Source: Sphingosinicella ginsenosidimutans (GTDB lineage: Bacteria > Pseudomonadota > Alphaproteobacteria > Sphingomonadales > Sphingomonadaceae). From it: a DNA stretch of 64,000 bases. Position numbers and translations under genes: made by a program. Location of the stretch: the NCBI RefSeq assembly GCF_007995055.1, contig NZ_VOQQ01000001.1, forward strand, positions 868,001 through 932,000, in the 5' to 3' direction. This document shows, in pieces, positions 43,641 to 55,641 of this stretch. The notes below the pieces were generated by a model. That model saw only the letters and a list, made by a program, of their open reading frames with translations, searched no databases and was not told the DNA's origin. Position 1 is the first letter of the stretch. Every line of letters starts with the position of its first letter.

Positions 43641-44378
43641 ATGCCCGCAACCCCCGCCTGGCCGCCGCGAAGCCTCCCGCGCCTGTTCGTCGAGAGCTCT
43701 CTGGCCGAGGGCGCGACGCTCACCCTCGACGGCGCGGCCGCCAATTATCTCGGCGCGGTCCTTCGGCTGCGGGCCGGCGAACGGGTGCTTCTGTTCGACG
43801 ATTCAAATGGCGAGTTCGTCGCGACGATCGCGGACGCCGGCAAGCGGCGCGTCGCACTGACCGTCGGCCCGCGCACCCGGGAACGCGAGACGGTCCCCGA
43901 TCTGTGGCTGCTGTTCGCGCCGGTGAAGCGCGGCCGGATCGACTGGCTGGTCGAAAAGGCGACCGAACTCGGTGTCGCGCGGCTGAGGCCGGTCGTGACG
44001 GAACGGACGATCGTCGATCGGCTCAACCTCGATCGCCTTCGCGCCCATGCGGTCGAGGCCGCCGAGCAGTGCGGCCGGACGGCCCTTCCCCTGCTCGATC
44101 CACCGGCGAAGCTTGCGGCGGTGCTGAAGGGCTGGCCGGACGATCGCACCCTCCATTTCGCCGACGAGACGGGCGGGGCGCCGCTGGCCGGGGTCGCCGC
44201 GCCGGCCCCCGCCGCAATCCTGATCGGCCCCGAAGGCGGCTTCACGGATGCCGAGCGTGGGGCGATCCGCGCCTTGCCGCAGGCCCGCGCCGTCGCGCTC
44301 GGCCCGCGCATCCTTCGTGCCGAGACGGCGGCGCTCGCCGCGGTCAGCCTGTGGATGGCCGCGGCCGGGGACTGGTAG
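43641..44378 (+). CDS. rsmE: 16S rRNA (uracil-1498-N3)-methyltransferase RsmE
   Basis: 245 residues, SPOUT-class. N-terminal PUA-like domain (1-~75), then the knotted domain with GPEGGF at 196-201 and LGPRILRAETA at the C-terminus, which form the SAM pocket. Methylates U1498 in the decoding region of 16S rRNA. The ATG at 43641 is preferred because AAGGA lies 6 nt before it; the ATG at 43635 would leave no spacing. Confidence 0.93.
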   Translation: MPATPAWPPRSLPRLFVESSLAEGATLTLDGAAANYLGAVLRLRAGERVLLFDDSNGEFVATIADAGKRRVALTVGPRTRERETVPDLWLLFAPVKRGRIDWLVEKATELGVARLRPVVTERTIVDRLNLDRLRAHAVEAAEQCGRTALPLLDPPAKLAAVLKGWPDDRTLHFADETGGAPLAGVAAPAPAAILIGPEGGFTDAERGAIRALPQARAVALGPRILRAETAALAAVSLWMAAAGDW

Positions 44379-44503
44379 ACTCTCGCCGACGATCCCGTTT
44401 GCCCGGCGGCCAAAGCGGCGATATTTCAGCATCACAGGCGCTTCGGCCGCGAACGGGATGAAGGCGCCGTCGCGCGGGTCCGGCCGCGCGGAGGGAGGAT
44501 GTG

Positions 44504-45949
44504 ATGATGCGTAAGCCTTCGCCTTTCGTGCTTGGACTCAGCGCCTTCCTGGCCGCCTGCGGCGGCGGCGGGAGCGGCGGCGGCTTTTCGGGAAGCACGC
44601 CCCCGGGCGCCGGCAATGGCGGAACGCCGCCATCGACCGGAACCTGCGCGCTGCGCAGCCGGCAGCAATGGGCCCTGGCCCAGCTCAGGGAATGGTATCT
44701 TTTCCCCGAAACCCTGCCCGCGAACCTCGATCCAGCGGGTTATTCGACGCTGGAAGACTATGTCGATGCGCTGACCGCCAACGCCCGTTCGCAGGGCAAG
44801 GACCGATTCTTCACCTACGTGACCTCGCGGTCCGCGGAGGACGCGTTCAACAATCAGGGGGCGAGCGCCGGCTTCGGCATCCAGCTCGGCTTCGATTCCG
44901 CGGCCAATCGGGTGTTCGTGATCGACGCCTATGAAGGCGCGCCGGCGCTTGCCGCGGGCATCGATCGGGGCACGGAAATCCTCGCAGTGGGCACGAGCAG
45001 CGGCAATCTCCAGAATGTGAGCACGCTCCTTGCCAGCGGGGGCTCGCAGGCATTTATCGATGCGCTCGGCCCGAGCACCGCGGGGACGACCCGCGTGCTG
45101 CGTGTCAACGACGCCGCGAACGGCACCCGCGAGGTGACGATCACCAAGGCCGATTATTCTCTTCAGCCGGTCTCGCCACGCTTCGGCGCGCAGATCATCA
45201 ACGATAACGGCCACCGCGTCGGCTACGTCAATCTTCGCACCTTCATCAGCACCGCGGACCAACAGTTGAGCGCGGCCTTCGCCTCGTTCCGAGCGCAGGG
45301 CATCACCGAGATCATCGTCGACCTGCGCTACAATGGCGGCGGACTGATCGATACGGCGGATCATTTCGGCGATCTGCTCGGCGGAAACCGCGCCTCGACG
45401 GACGTGTTCGAAACGATGGCCTTCCGCCCCGAAAAATCCTCCTACAACACGACCCATTTCTTCCGGGCGCAACCTCAATCGGTGTCGCCGACCCGGATCG
45501 CCTTCATCGGCACCGGCGGCACCGCATCGGCCAGCGAGCTGGTGATCAACGGAATGGTGCCCTTCCTCCACGCCAATGCGGCGCTGATCGGCACCAACAC
45601 CTATGGCAAGCCGGTCGGGCAGATCGCGATCGATCAGACGGAATGCGACGATCGGTTCAGGATCATTGCCTTCTCGCTTCAGAACGCCGCGCATAACGGC
45701 AATTATTTCAACGGCCTGGCGAGCACGGTCGAGGCGAGTTGCCGGGCCAGCGACGATATCGGCCACCAGATGGGCGATCCCGCCGAGGCGTCGACACGCC
45801 AGGCGCTCGACTTCGTCGAAGGGCGCGGCACCTGCACGCCGATAACCGCCGCGACCACTCAGGGCCTCCGCCAGACCCAGGCGCCGCGCGAACTGATCAT
45901 GCCGCGGCGGCCGAGCGCGGCGCAGTTCCAGGTGCCGGGTATGTTTTAG
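44504..45949 (+). CDS. S41-family C-terminal processing protease, predicted lipoprotein
   Basis: 481 residues from the ATG at 44504 (GGGAGG upstream); GTG at 44501 and ATG at 44507 are also in frame. Lipoprotein signal ends in LAAC (Cys19), followed by a Gly/Pro/Ser-rich linker. A PDZ-like segment (about 115-200) and the S41 core follow, with S342 (GTASASEL) and K369/Q373 (YGKPVGQ) as Ser-Lys dyad and helper. S41 lipoproteins of this form are frequent in sphingomonads and Bacteroidetes. Next gene, 13 bp on, is a cyclophilin lipoprotein. Confidence 0.88.
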   Translation: MMRKPSPFVLGLSAFLAACGGGGSGGGFSGSTPPGAGNGGTPPSTGTCALRSRQQWALAQLREWYLFPETLPANLDPAGYSTLEDYVDALTANARSQGKDRFFTYVTSRSAEDAFNNQGASAGFGIQLGFDSAANRVFVIDAYEGAPALAAGIDRGTEILAVGTSSGNLQNVSTLLASGGSQAFIDALGPSTAGTTRVLRVNDAANGTREVTITKADYSLQPVSPRFGAQIINDNGHRVGYVNLRTFISTADQQLSAAFASFRAQGITEIIVDLRYNGGGLIDTADHFGDLLGGNRASTDVFETMAFRPEKSSYNTTHFFRAQPQSVSPTRIAFIGTGGTASASELVINGMVPFLHANAALIGTNTYGKPVGQIAIDQTECDDRFRIIAFSLQNAAHNGNYFNGLASTVEASCRASDDIGHQMGDPAEASTRQALDFVEGRGTCTPITAATTQGLRQTQAPRELIMPRRPSAAQFQVPGMF

Positions 45950-45962
45950 GGGAGGAGGGACG

Positions 45963-46634
45963 GTGCGCGCGCTGCCGGTGGTCACTGCCTGTGTCCTCGC
46001 TATCGCCGGATGCGGCGGGGACGAGGTCGCCCGAAACGCGCCCGCCGTGAATCTCTTGCTGCCGACGCATCGTGCCGACCCGCCGGTCCCGACCAACCTT
46101 CCCGACATCGTCCCGGTCCGCATCGAGACCGAGCTTGGCGGCATCACCGTCGCGCTCGATCACAAGCACGCGCCGGTCACGGTCACCAACTTCATCCGCT
46201 ATGTCGACGACCATCGCTTTGATGGCACCGTCTTCTACCGCGCGTCGCGCACGCCGGGCGCGCCCAATCACGGCTTCGTGCAGGGCGGCATCCAGCACAG
46301 CTACCGGCTGATGCTGCCGCCGATCCGGCTCGAGCCGACGACCGAGACCGGGCTGCTCCACCGCGACGGGACCATCTCGATGGCGCGATCGACGCCCGAC
46401 ACGGCGATGGGCGATTTCACCATCTCTGTGGGGCCCAATCCCGGCCTCGACGCCCATCCGGACCGGCCCGGCGACAATCGCGGCTATGCGAGCTTCGGCC
46501 AGGTCACCGAGGGCATGGACGTGGTCCGGCGAATCCTTGCCCGGCCCACCGTGGCGCAGGAGGGACGCGGGCCGATGGCGGGCCAGCGCATCGAGGCGCC
46601 GGTGCGCATCATCTCGATCCGCCGGGCCGGCTAG
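45963..46634 (+). CDS. Cyclophilin-type peptidyl-prolyl isomerase, predicted lipoprotein
   Basis: 223 residues from a GTG at 45963 with GGGAGGAGG upstream. Lipoprotein signal with LAIAGC (Cys17). Cyclophilin core: FYRASRTP (catalytic Arg region), FVQGGIQ, and GTISMARSTPDTAMGDFTI, corresponding to the usual FxxGGD and MA(R)-x-QFFI segments; the SQFFI-like part is altered to GDFTI. Catalyses prolyl isomerisation in the periplasm. Follows the S41 protease lipoprotein by 13 bp; an operon is likely. Confidence 0.88.
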   Translation: MRALPVVTACVLAIAGCGGDEVARNAPAVNLLLPTHRADPPVPTNLPDIVPVRIETELGGITVALDHKHAPVTVTNFIRYVDDHRFDGTVFYRASRTPGAPNHGFVQGGIQHSYRLMLPPIRLEPTTETGLLHRDGTISMARSTPDTAMGDFTISVGPNPGLDAHPDRPGDNRGYASFGQVTEGMDVVRRILARPTVAQEGRGPMAGQRIEAPVRIISIRRAG

Positions 46635-46712
46635 CCGCCCCGCGCCGGGCCGTGGATCGGCGCGGCGGCGGGCCACGTCACCGCTAATCCGCCGTTCACC
46701 CCTTCGACCTAC

Positions 46713-46743
46713 ATTGCGCTCGGCGCCGGAAATCCTATCTTGG
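46713..46743 (+). promoter_or_regulatory. RpoH-like (heat-shock) promoter of ftsH
   Basis: -10 CCTATCTTGG (46734-46743) matches the alphaproteobacterial heat-shock consensus CYTATNTNNG at every fixed position. 17 bp upstream lies ATTG (46713-46716), one mismatch from CTTG. It can also be read as a housekeeping promoter (TTGCGC, 16 bp, TATCTT). A 9-bp inverted repeat, CCCTTCGAC (46700-46708) and GTCGAAGGG (46746-46754), brackets it. Transcription would begin near 46750, before the ftsH ATG at 46764. Confidence 0.5.
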
Positions 46744-46763
46744 GCGTCGAAGGGAAGCTTGAG

Positions 46764-49526
<2,763 letters not shown>

Positions 49527-49967
49527 GAAGATCGCGAACATCATGAAGACGGAGAACAGGAAGATCGCCATCGGCGAAACAAACCGCGCGCGCTCGCCCT
49601 CGACATAGCGACGGGTGAGCTCACCCGGCCGCCAGGCGAGCATCGGCAGGGTGCGCCAGATCTTGCCCTCGAAATGAAGCACGCCATGAGCAAGATCGTG
49701 CCAGAAGGCGGCGAGCGTGCGATGAACGTGAGCCGATTGGCCGCACTGGCTGCAATAATTCCCGGCGAGCTCGGCGCCGCAGTTCAGGCAGGCGCCATGG
49801 CCCGCCTCGTGCGCTTCGCCCGCCTCCGGCTCGACCGCGCGGGCCACGAGCCCGCCGCTGATCGCCTCGCCAATCCCCTCGATCCCGCTCATGAGCCTAT
49901 ATTGGCGAAAGCTGAACCGACCGTCGAGGCCGTTCGCAGCGCGTGCCGGCCATGCTAGGGCGCGGCG

Positions 49968-50645
49968 ATGATCCTCACCGGCCTTCTTGGCGGCTCCTTC
50001 AATCCGGCCCATGCCGGCCATCGCCGCGCAAGCCTCGCCGCGCTCGACCTGCTCGGCCTGGACGAGGTCTGGTGGCTGGTCTCCCCAGGCAATCCGCTGA
50101 AGGCCGAGGCAGGGATGGCGCCGCTGGCCGCGCGCTTCGCTTCGGCGCGACGCGTGGCCCGCCGCAGCCGGATCAAGGTCACCGCGATCGAGGCGGAACT
50201 GGGGACGCGCTACACCGCCGACACGCTCGCCGCCCTCGTCCGCCGCTATCCGCGCCGGCGATTCATCTGGCTGATGGGCGCGGACAATCTCGCCCAGTTC
50301 CACCGCTGGCGCGACTGGCGGAGGATCGCGCGGCTCGTCCCGATTGCCGTCGTCGGCCGTCCGGGTTATGATGGCGCTGCCCTGGCGGCTCCCGCCATGG
50401 CTTGGCTTCGGCGCTTCGTCCGGCCCGCAGCCGATGCGCAGAGCTGGACCGACTGGAGCTTGCCGTCGCTGGTGCTGCTTGCAACGCCGCCTGATCCGAC
50501 CAGCGCCACCGGCCTGCGCGCCGTCCACCCGAAGTGGCATGAAAATGTCATGGAATCGATCCATCCCGAAGCTGTCCGCGACGGCGTGACGCGGCGGCTT
50601 TTGCAGCAAAGGAGGCAGTTTGCCCGCGAACGCACCCGCTCCTGA
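49968..50645 (+). CDS. nadD: Nicotinate-nucleotide adenylyltransferase
   Basis: 225 residues. Adenylates nicotinate mononucleotide in NAD synthesis. The nucleotidyltransferase motif [11 protein letters not shown] is at 8-18, and the second ATP motif region is near residues 180-200. Overlaps rsfS by 26 bp; the nadD-rsfS-rlmH cluster is widely conserved. Divergent from the DUF3667 gene with 75 bp between. Confidence 0.95.
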   Translation: MILTGLLGGSFNPAHAGHRRASLAALDLLGLDEVWWLVSPGNPLKAEAGMAPLAARFASARRVARRSRIKVTAIEAELGTRYTADTLAALVRRYPRRRFIWLMGADNLAQFHRWRDWRRIARLVPIAVVGRPGYDGAALAAPAMAWLRRFVRPAADAQSWTDWSLPSLVLLATPPDPTSATGLRAVHPKWHENVMESIHPEAVRDGVTRRLLQQRRQFARERTRS

Positions 50646-51018
50646 AACCAATGGAGCAGACCAGGCCGAGGCTCTTCACGAACTCGTTCTTCGGTCCCTC
50701 GACGACGACAAGGCGATCGACGTCGTCTCGATCCCGCTCAAGGGAAAATCCAACATCGCCGATCATATGGTGATCGCCAGCGGCAACTCGACCCGGCAGG
50801 TCGCCTCGATGGCGCAAAAGTTGGTCGAGCGGATCAAGCGCGAGCTTGGCCGCAACGCCCGGGTCGAGGGCCTCTCGGTCGCCGATTGGGTGCTGATCGA
50901 TGCCGACGACGTGATCGTCCACCTCTTCCGGCCCGAAGTGCGCAGCTTCTACAATCTCGAGCGGATGTGGGCGTTCGAGGAGCATGGTCCCGGCGATCGC
51001 GCCGCGGCCGCGCGCTAG
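50620..51018 (+). CDS. rsfS: Ribosomal silencing factor RsfS
   Basis: 132 residues from a TTG at 50620, supported by AAGGAGG about 6 nt upstream and by family alignment ([18 protein letters not shown]). The conserved core includes [18 protein letters not shown] and [17 protein letters not shown]. Binds uL14 on the 50S subunit and blocks subunit joining in starvation. Its start is inside nadD, and its stop abuts the TTG of rlmH. Confidence 0.93.
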   Translation: MPANAPAPETNGADQAEALHELVLRSLDDDKAIDVVSIPLKGKSNIADHMVIASGNSTRQVASMAQKLVERIKRELGRNARVEGLSVADWVLIDADDVIVHLFRPEVRSFYNLERMWAFEEHGPGDRAAAAR

Positions 51019-51441
51019 TTGCGGCTGCACATCGTCGCGCGCGGCAAGATCGGCCGCTCTCCCGAGGCCGATCTCGTCGATCGCTATATGAAGCGCATCT
51101 CCTGGCCGGTGCAGGTCACCGAACTGCCCGACACCGGCGGCCGGATGCCGCCCCCGCCCGATCATGGCGTGACCATCCTGCTCGACGAGAAGGGCGAGCA
51201 GCTTTCGTCCATGGATCTCGCCCGCCGGCTGGAACGCTGGCGCGACGAGGGGCGGCGCGAGGCGCGCTTCCTGATCGGCGCGGCCGACGGCTTCGACGAC
51301 GCCGAGCGCGCCTCGGCCGACCTGCTGATCGCCTTCGGACGGGCGACCTGGCCACACCTGCTCGCCCGCGCGATGCTGGCCGAGCAATTGTTCCGGGCGA
51401 CGAGCATCCTTGCGAACCATCCCTATCATCGCGAAGGGTGA
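51019..51441 (+). CDS. rlmH: 23S rRNA (pseudouridine-1915-N3)-methyltransferase RlmH
   Basis: 140 residues, SPOUT family. Starts with TTG immediately after the rsfS stop (TAGTTG). Conserved parts: RLHIVARGKIGRSPEADLV at the start, LLDEKGEQLSS, FLIGAADGF with the SAM-site GAADG (where GGADG is commoner), and the C-terminal EQLFRATSILANHPYHR. Methylates Psi1915 in helix 69. No internal ATG before the conserved start, so TTG is required. Confidence 0.94.
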   Translation: MRLHIVARGKIGRSPEADLVDRYMKRISWPVQVTELPDTGGRMPPPPDHGVTILLDEKGEQLSSMDLARRLERWRDEGRREARFLIGAADGFDDAERASADLLIAFGRATWPHLLARAMLAEQLFRATSILANHPYHREG

Positions 51442-51445
51442 GGCG

Positions 51446-52591
51446 ATGCGGTTCGTGATCCTCGGCCTGGTCGCGCTGATCCTCGCCGGCGCCGGCGCGG
51501 CGGCATCGATCGCGCCTGAGAATTTCGCCGAGGCCCGCCGCGAAGCTGCCGCCGCCGAAGCCCGCTACCGGGCGCTCGACGCCCGCGCCCGACGCGCCAC
51601 CGACGCCGCCGAGCGCGCGCGCGCCCAGAGCGAGGCGCTCGCCGCGCGGATCGAGGCCGCCGAGGCGGGCCTCACTCTCTCCGAACGCAGGATCGCCGCG
51701 GTCGCCCAGCTCCAGGCGGCGCAGCGCGCCCGGCTCGCCGAGCGTCAGCGGCCGCTCGCCCAGCTCACCGCCGCTCTGGAGACGATGGCGCGGCGCCCGG
51801 CGGCGCTCGCCCTCATCCAGCCGGGCACGGTCGGCGATGCCGCCCATGTCCGCGCGCTGCTCGCCGCGACGCTGCCGGAAATCCGCCGGCGCACCGCTGA
51901 TCTTCGCGCCGAGGTCGCGCGTAGCGAGGCGCTTCGCCGCCAGTTCGAATCGGCCCGCGCCGCGCTCGCCGGGAGCCGCGCCGACCTGGCCGAGCGCCGG
52001 GGCGCGCTGGCGCGCTTCGAGGCCGATCAGCGGGCCCGATCCTCCGCGCTCAGCGGCCTCGCCACGGTCGAGGCCGATCGCGCGCTCGCCTTCGGCGAGG
52101 AGGCCCGCGCCCTCGCCGCCACGATCGGCACCCGTCGCTACCAGGAGGCGCTCGCCGCAAGCCTCGCCCAGCTCCCCGGCCCGTCGCCCCGCCCCGGCAG
52201 CGGCGCGGCGCGGCCCGCGCGGCCGCGCGTCCCCTATCTGCTTCCGGTCGAAGGGCGGCTCGTCACCGGCGTCGGCGAGATTTCCGATGGCGGCGTCCAT
52301 GCGCGCGGCCTGACCTTCGAGACCGCGCCCAACGCGCCGGTCGTCGCGCCCGCCAACGGCCGCATCCTCTATGCGGCCCGGTTCGGGAGCTATGCCAATG
52401 TCGTCATTCTCGATCACGGCCGCGGCTGGGCGAGCGTCGTCACAAACCTCGCATCGATCGACGTCGCCGCCGGCCAGATGGTGCGGCGCGGAGACCCGCT
52501 CGGCAATGCCGGCGCCGGCGCTCCGCGCGTCTCGATCGAATTGCGCCATCAGGGCCAGCCGGTCCCGATCGCCGGCCTGCTGGCGCCCTAG
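51446..52591 (+). CDS. envC: EnvC-like murein hydrolase activator with degenerate LytM domain
   Basis: 381 residues. Signal peptide/anchor (MRFVILGLVALILAG), then a long Ala/Arg/Glu coiled-coil (about 28-235), then a LytM/M23 domain (about 265-375). The zinc ligands of active M23 enzymes are replaced: HARGLTF where HxGxD is expected, VTNL for the second His, and SIELR for HFEIR. It should therefore not cut peptidoglycan itself but activate an amidase, such as AmiC at 7395, as EnvC does for AmiA/B. Begins 4 bp after rlmH. ctpA follows 76 bp on, the usual order. Confidence 0.9.
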   Translation: MRFVILGLVALILAGAGAAASIAPENFAEARREAAAAEARYRALDARARRATDAAERARAQSEALAARIEAAEAGLTLSERRIAAVAQLQAAQRARLAERQRPLAQLTAALETMARRPAALALIQPGTVGDAAHVRALLAATLPEIRRRTADLRAEVARSEALRRQFESARAALAGSRADLAERRGALARFEADQRARSSALSGLATVEADRALAFGEEARALAATIGTRRYQEALAASLAQLPGPSPRPGSGAARPARPRVPYLLPVEGRLVTGVGEISDGGVHARGLTFETAPNAPVVAPANGRILYAARFGSYANVVILDHGRGWASVVTNLASIDVAAGQMVRRGDPLGNAGAGAPRVSIELRHQGQPVPIAGLLAP

Positions 52592-52667
52592 CCATTCATC
52601 GTCGGTTGCTTTTCGCCCGCCTAAAATGGCTGTAGAAGCCGCAATCCACCTTCGCGCAGGATCCCGA

Positions 52668-54023
52668 ATGGCCAATAATTTCCTTCCGTCGCTCGCCCTC
52701 GTTTCGGCACTTGCCTTCGTGCCGGCGGCGAGCGCGGCGCTCGCGCCTGTGGACGTCAATTCCTATCGCGAGCTCGACCAGTTCATGACCGTGCTCGATC
52801 AGGTGAAGGCCAATTATGTCGATCGGGTGGACGATCAGACGCTGATCCGCGGCGCGATCGACGGGATGCTGGCCAGCCTCGATCCCCATTCCTCCTACAT
52901 GGATGCGCGCGAATATCGGAACCTGATGACCACGACCGACGGCAATTATGGCGGCCTCGGCCTCACGGTCACGATGGACGACGGCGCGGTGAAGGTGATG
53001 GCGGCGACGCGCGGCACGCCTGCGGATCGCGCCGGGATCAAGCCGGGCGACTTCATCACCCATATCGACGGGCAGCTCTTCTACGGCGGAACGCTCGACG
53101 AGGCGGTCGATCGGATGCGCGGCAATCCGGGGACGAGCGTCCGGCTTACCATCGTGCGCCCAGGCCGCGAGCGCCCGTTCGACGTGAACATCACCCGCGC
53201 GATCATCGATATCCCGGCGGTGACCTCGTCGGTGCGCGACGGCGTCGGCATCCTTACCGTCAACACCTTCAGCCGGGTGACGACCGAAGGCACGCAGCGT
53301 GCGATCGCCGACATTCGCCGCCAGCTTGGCCACGATCCCTCGGGCTGGGTCCTCGATCTTCGCTCCAATCCGGGCGGGCTGCTCGATCAGGCGGTGAGCC
53401 TGTCGGACCTGTTCCTCGACAATGGCGAGATCGTGTCGCAGCGCGGCCGCAGGCCGACCGACATCGAGCGTTATTATGCCCATCCGGGCGATGCGACCAA
53501 CGGCGCCCCGATCATCGTTCTCGTCGATGCCGGAACCGCGTCGGCAGCCGAGATCGTCGCCGGCGCGCTCCAGGACCATCGCCGCGCGCTCGTCATGGGC
53601 GAACGCAGCTTCGGCAAGGGATCGGTGCAGACGCTGATTCCGCTCGGCGACGGCACGACCGCGCTTCGCCTCACCACAGCGCGCTATTACACGCCCTCGG
53701 GCCGATCGGTGCAGGAAGGCGGGATCGCGCCGGACGTGCCGGTGCCGCAGCTCTCCGACCCCGATTATCGCAGCCGCACCTCGGTCCGCGAATCCGATCT
53801 GCGACGCCACCTCATCAACGAGAGCGGGATTCGCGACGACGTCCTCCAGTCTGATGACCGGCCGGATCCGCGCTTCGCCGCGACCGCCGAGCAGCTGCGC
53901 GAGCGTCATGTCGACGATTACCAGCTCGATTATGCGGTGCGAACGCTCGCCCGGCTCGCGCCGCAGGCGGCCCGCCCCGCCCAGACCGCGGCAGCGGCCG
54001 CGCCGCGCGGCGGCCGGCACTAG
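52668..54023 (+). CDS. ctpA: Carboxyl-terminal processing protease CtpA (S41)
   Basis: 451 residues from the ATG at 52668, with a signal peptide (MANNFLPSLALVSALAF, cleavage near residue 23). PDZ domain (about 85-170). The Ser-Lys dyad is S292 (GTASAAEIV) and K317, with Q321 (FGKGSVQT), at the same spacing as known CtpB enzymes. Trims C-termini of periplasmic proteins, including hydrolase regulators in other bacteria. The in-frame ATG at 52626 would spoil the signal peptide. Follows envC. Confidence 0.95.
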   Translation: MANNFLPSLALVSALAFVPAASAALAPVDVNSYRELDQFMTVLDQVKANYVDRVDDQTLIRGAIDGMLASLDPHSSYMDAREYRNLMTTTDGNYGGLGLTVTMDDGAVKVMAATRGTPADRAGIKPGDFITHIDGQLFYGGTLDEAVDRMRGNPGTSVRLTIVRPGRERPFDVNITRAIIDIPAVTSSVRDGVGILTVNTFSRVTTEGTQRAIADIRRQLGHDPSGWVLDLRSNPGGLLDQAVSLSDLFLDNGEIVSQRGRRPTDIERYYAHPGDATNGAPIIVLVDAGTASAAEIVAGALQDHRRALVMGERSFGKGSVQTLIPLGDGTTALRLTTARYYTPSGRSVQEGGIAPDVPVPQLSDPDYRSRTSVRESDLRRHLINESGIRDDVLQSDDRPDPRFAATAEQLRERHVDDYQLDYAVRTLARLAPQAARPAQTAAAAAPRGGRH

Positions 54024-54031
54024 GGCGGGCC

Positions 54032-54550
54032 ATGATCGACGGCAGCGGCCCCGGCGGACTTCGGCTCGCCAAGACCCTGAGCCTCGTCGTCCCGGCCTGT
54101 CTTCTCGCCGGGGCCTATGGCTTTCAATATGTCTGGGCGCATCTCTACCCGTGCGAGATGTGCTGGTGGCAGCGTTATGCCCATTTCGCGGCGGTCGCCT
54201 TCGCGCTCGCGGCGATCCTCGGCGGATCAGCGCTGCCCGATCGCGGCCGGTCGCTGGTCTGGCTGGCCGCACTCGCGATCCTGACGAGCGGCGGCATCGC
54301 CATCTATCATGCCGGCGTCGAGGCGCGGATCTTCACCGGCTTCACCCAGTGCACGTCGGTTTCGACCGCGAGCAACCCGGCCGATCTCTTGAACGACATC
54401 ATGAACGCCCCGCTGGTGCGCTGCGACGAGATCCAGTGGTCGCTTTGGGGCGTGACGATGGCCGGGTGGAACGCGATCTTTTCCTGCCTTTCGGCGTTGG
54501 CGATCCTGTGGCTGAGCCTCAGACGATCCGCGCGCCTGATCGCGGCATGA
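54032..54550 (+). CDS. dsbB: Disulfide bond formation protein DsbB
   Basis: 172 residues, four membrane helices. Two periplasmic cysteine pairs: C41/C44 (CEMCWWQR) next to the quinone-binding Arg, and C107/C131, which contacts DsbA. Oxidises DsbA and passes electrons to ubiquinone. Starts 8 bp after ctpA and overlaps coq7 by 4 bp; linkage with a ubiquinone-biosynthesis gene fits its quinone dependence. Confidence 0.92.
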   Translation: MIDGSGPGGLRLAKTLSLVVPACLLAGAYGFQYVWAHLYPCEMCWWQRYAHFAAVAFALAAILGGSALPDRGRSLVWLAALAILTSGGIAIYHAGVEARIFTGFTQCTSVSTASNPADLLNDIMNAPLVRCDEIQWSLWGVTMAGWNAIFSCLSALAILWLSLRRSARLIAA

Positions 54551-55086
54551 CCGCCCCCGGCTGGCGGCCGGCCGGCGCGCGCGCCGACGCCGAGGCGATG
54601 CTTCGCGTCGACCAGGCCGGCGAATATGGCGCGACGCGCATCTATGCCGGGCAGCTCAACGTGCTCGCCGGTCGCCCGGCGGGGCGCGCGATCGCCCATA
54701 TGGCCGAGCAGGAAAAGCGCCATCTCGACCATTTCGACAAGATGGTCGCGGCGCGCGGCGTCCGCCCGACCGCGCTTCAGCCGATCTGGTCGATCGCCGG
54801 CTATGCGCTCGGCGCGGCGACGGCGCTGATGGGCCCGAAGGCGGCGATGGCCTGCACCGCGGCGATCGAGGACGAGATCGACCAGCATTATTCCGAGCAG
54901 CTCGAAGCGCTCGGCGACAGCGATCCGCCGCTCGCCGCCGCGATCGCCGATTTCCAGGCGGACGAGCGCGCCCATCGCGACGCCGCGATCGCCGCCGGCG
55001 CCGAGGAGACGATCGGCTATCCCGTGCTATATTCGGCCATCCGTGCGGGCTGCCGACTCGCGATCGAACTTTCGAAGAGGATCTGA
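54547..55086 (+). CDS. coq7: Demethoxyubiquinone hydroxylase COQ7
   Basis: 179 residues, diiron carboxylate protein with two ExxH motifs: E-K-R-H in EQEKRHLDHFD and E-R-A-H in QADERAHRDAA, plus bridging glutamates in VDQAGEYGA and IEDEIDQHY. Hydroxylates the ring of demethoxyubiquinone. The ATG overlaps the dsbB stop (ATGA). Family start MTAPGWRP... fits. Confidence 0.95.
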   Translation: MTAPGWRPAGARADAEAMLRVDQAGEYGATRIYAGQLNVLAGRPAGRAIAHMAEQEKRHLDHFDKMVAARGVRPTALQPIWSIAGYALGAATALMGPKAAMACTAAIEDEIDQHYSEQLEALGDSDPPLAAAIADFQADERAHRDAAIAAGAEETIGYPVLYSAIRAGCRLAIELSKRI

Positions 55087-55089
55087 TCC

Positions 55090-55638
55090 ATGCGTCTCGC
55101 GTCCCTTGCCATCGCCGCTCTGCTTCTCGTCCCGGCCGTCGCCTCGGCGCAGGACCGGCGGGAGCCGTCGCGCCCGGCGCCCGGGGCGGCCGGACCGGTC
55201 GAGCCGCGGATCAACCAGCTCATCATCTATGGCGACGATCCGTGCCCGCCGAGCACGGATAACGAGATCAACGTGTGCGCGCGCCTGCCCGAGGGCGACC
55301 GTTACCGGATTCCGCCCAACCTCAGGGACGATCCCAACGATGCGCGCCGCACCGCCTGGGCCAACGAGGCGATCGAGCTTTCCTATGTCGGACGCACCGG
55401 GACGGACAGCTGCTCGACGGTCGGCGGCGGCGGCTTCACCGGCTGCATGATGCAGATGATCAACGCCGCCCGCGCCGAACGCCGGAACAACGACCAGATC
55501 AACTGGGACGCGTTGATCCAGCAGGCCCGGGAGCAGCGGCTAGGTCGGATCGACGCGGCGGCGCGCGACGACGAGGGCGATGAGCATCCCAATTCGCGGG
55601 TGATCCACGAATCGGACCCGAACGCGCCGCAGCCCTAG
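55090..55638 (+). CDS. Periplasmic hypothetical protein (sphingomonad type)
   Basis: 182 residues with a signal peptide (cleavage after ASAQ near 21). The central segment INVCARLPEGDRYRIPPNLR resembles a motif repeatedly seen in exported sphingomonad proteins. Four cysteines (mature part) could form disulfides, which is notable with dsbB two genes upstream. The second half is polar, with QMINAARAERRNNDQINWD. Starts 3 bp after coq7, so co-transcribed. Function unknown. Confidence 0.8.
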   Translation: MRLASLAIAALLLVPAVASAQDRREPSRPAPGAAGPVEPRINQLIIYGDDPCPPSTDNEINVCARLPEGDRYRIPPNLRDDPNDARRTAWANEAIELSYVGRTGTDSCSTVGGGGFTGCMMQMINAARAERRNNDQINWDALIQQAREQRLGRIDAAARDDEGDEHPNSRVIHESDPNAPQP

Positions 55639-55641
55639 GCG

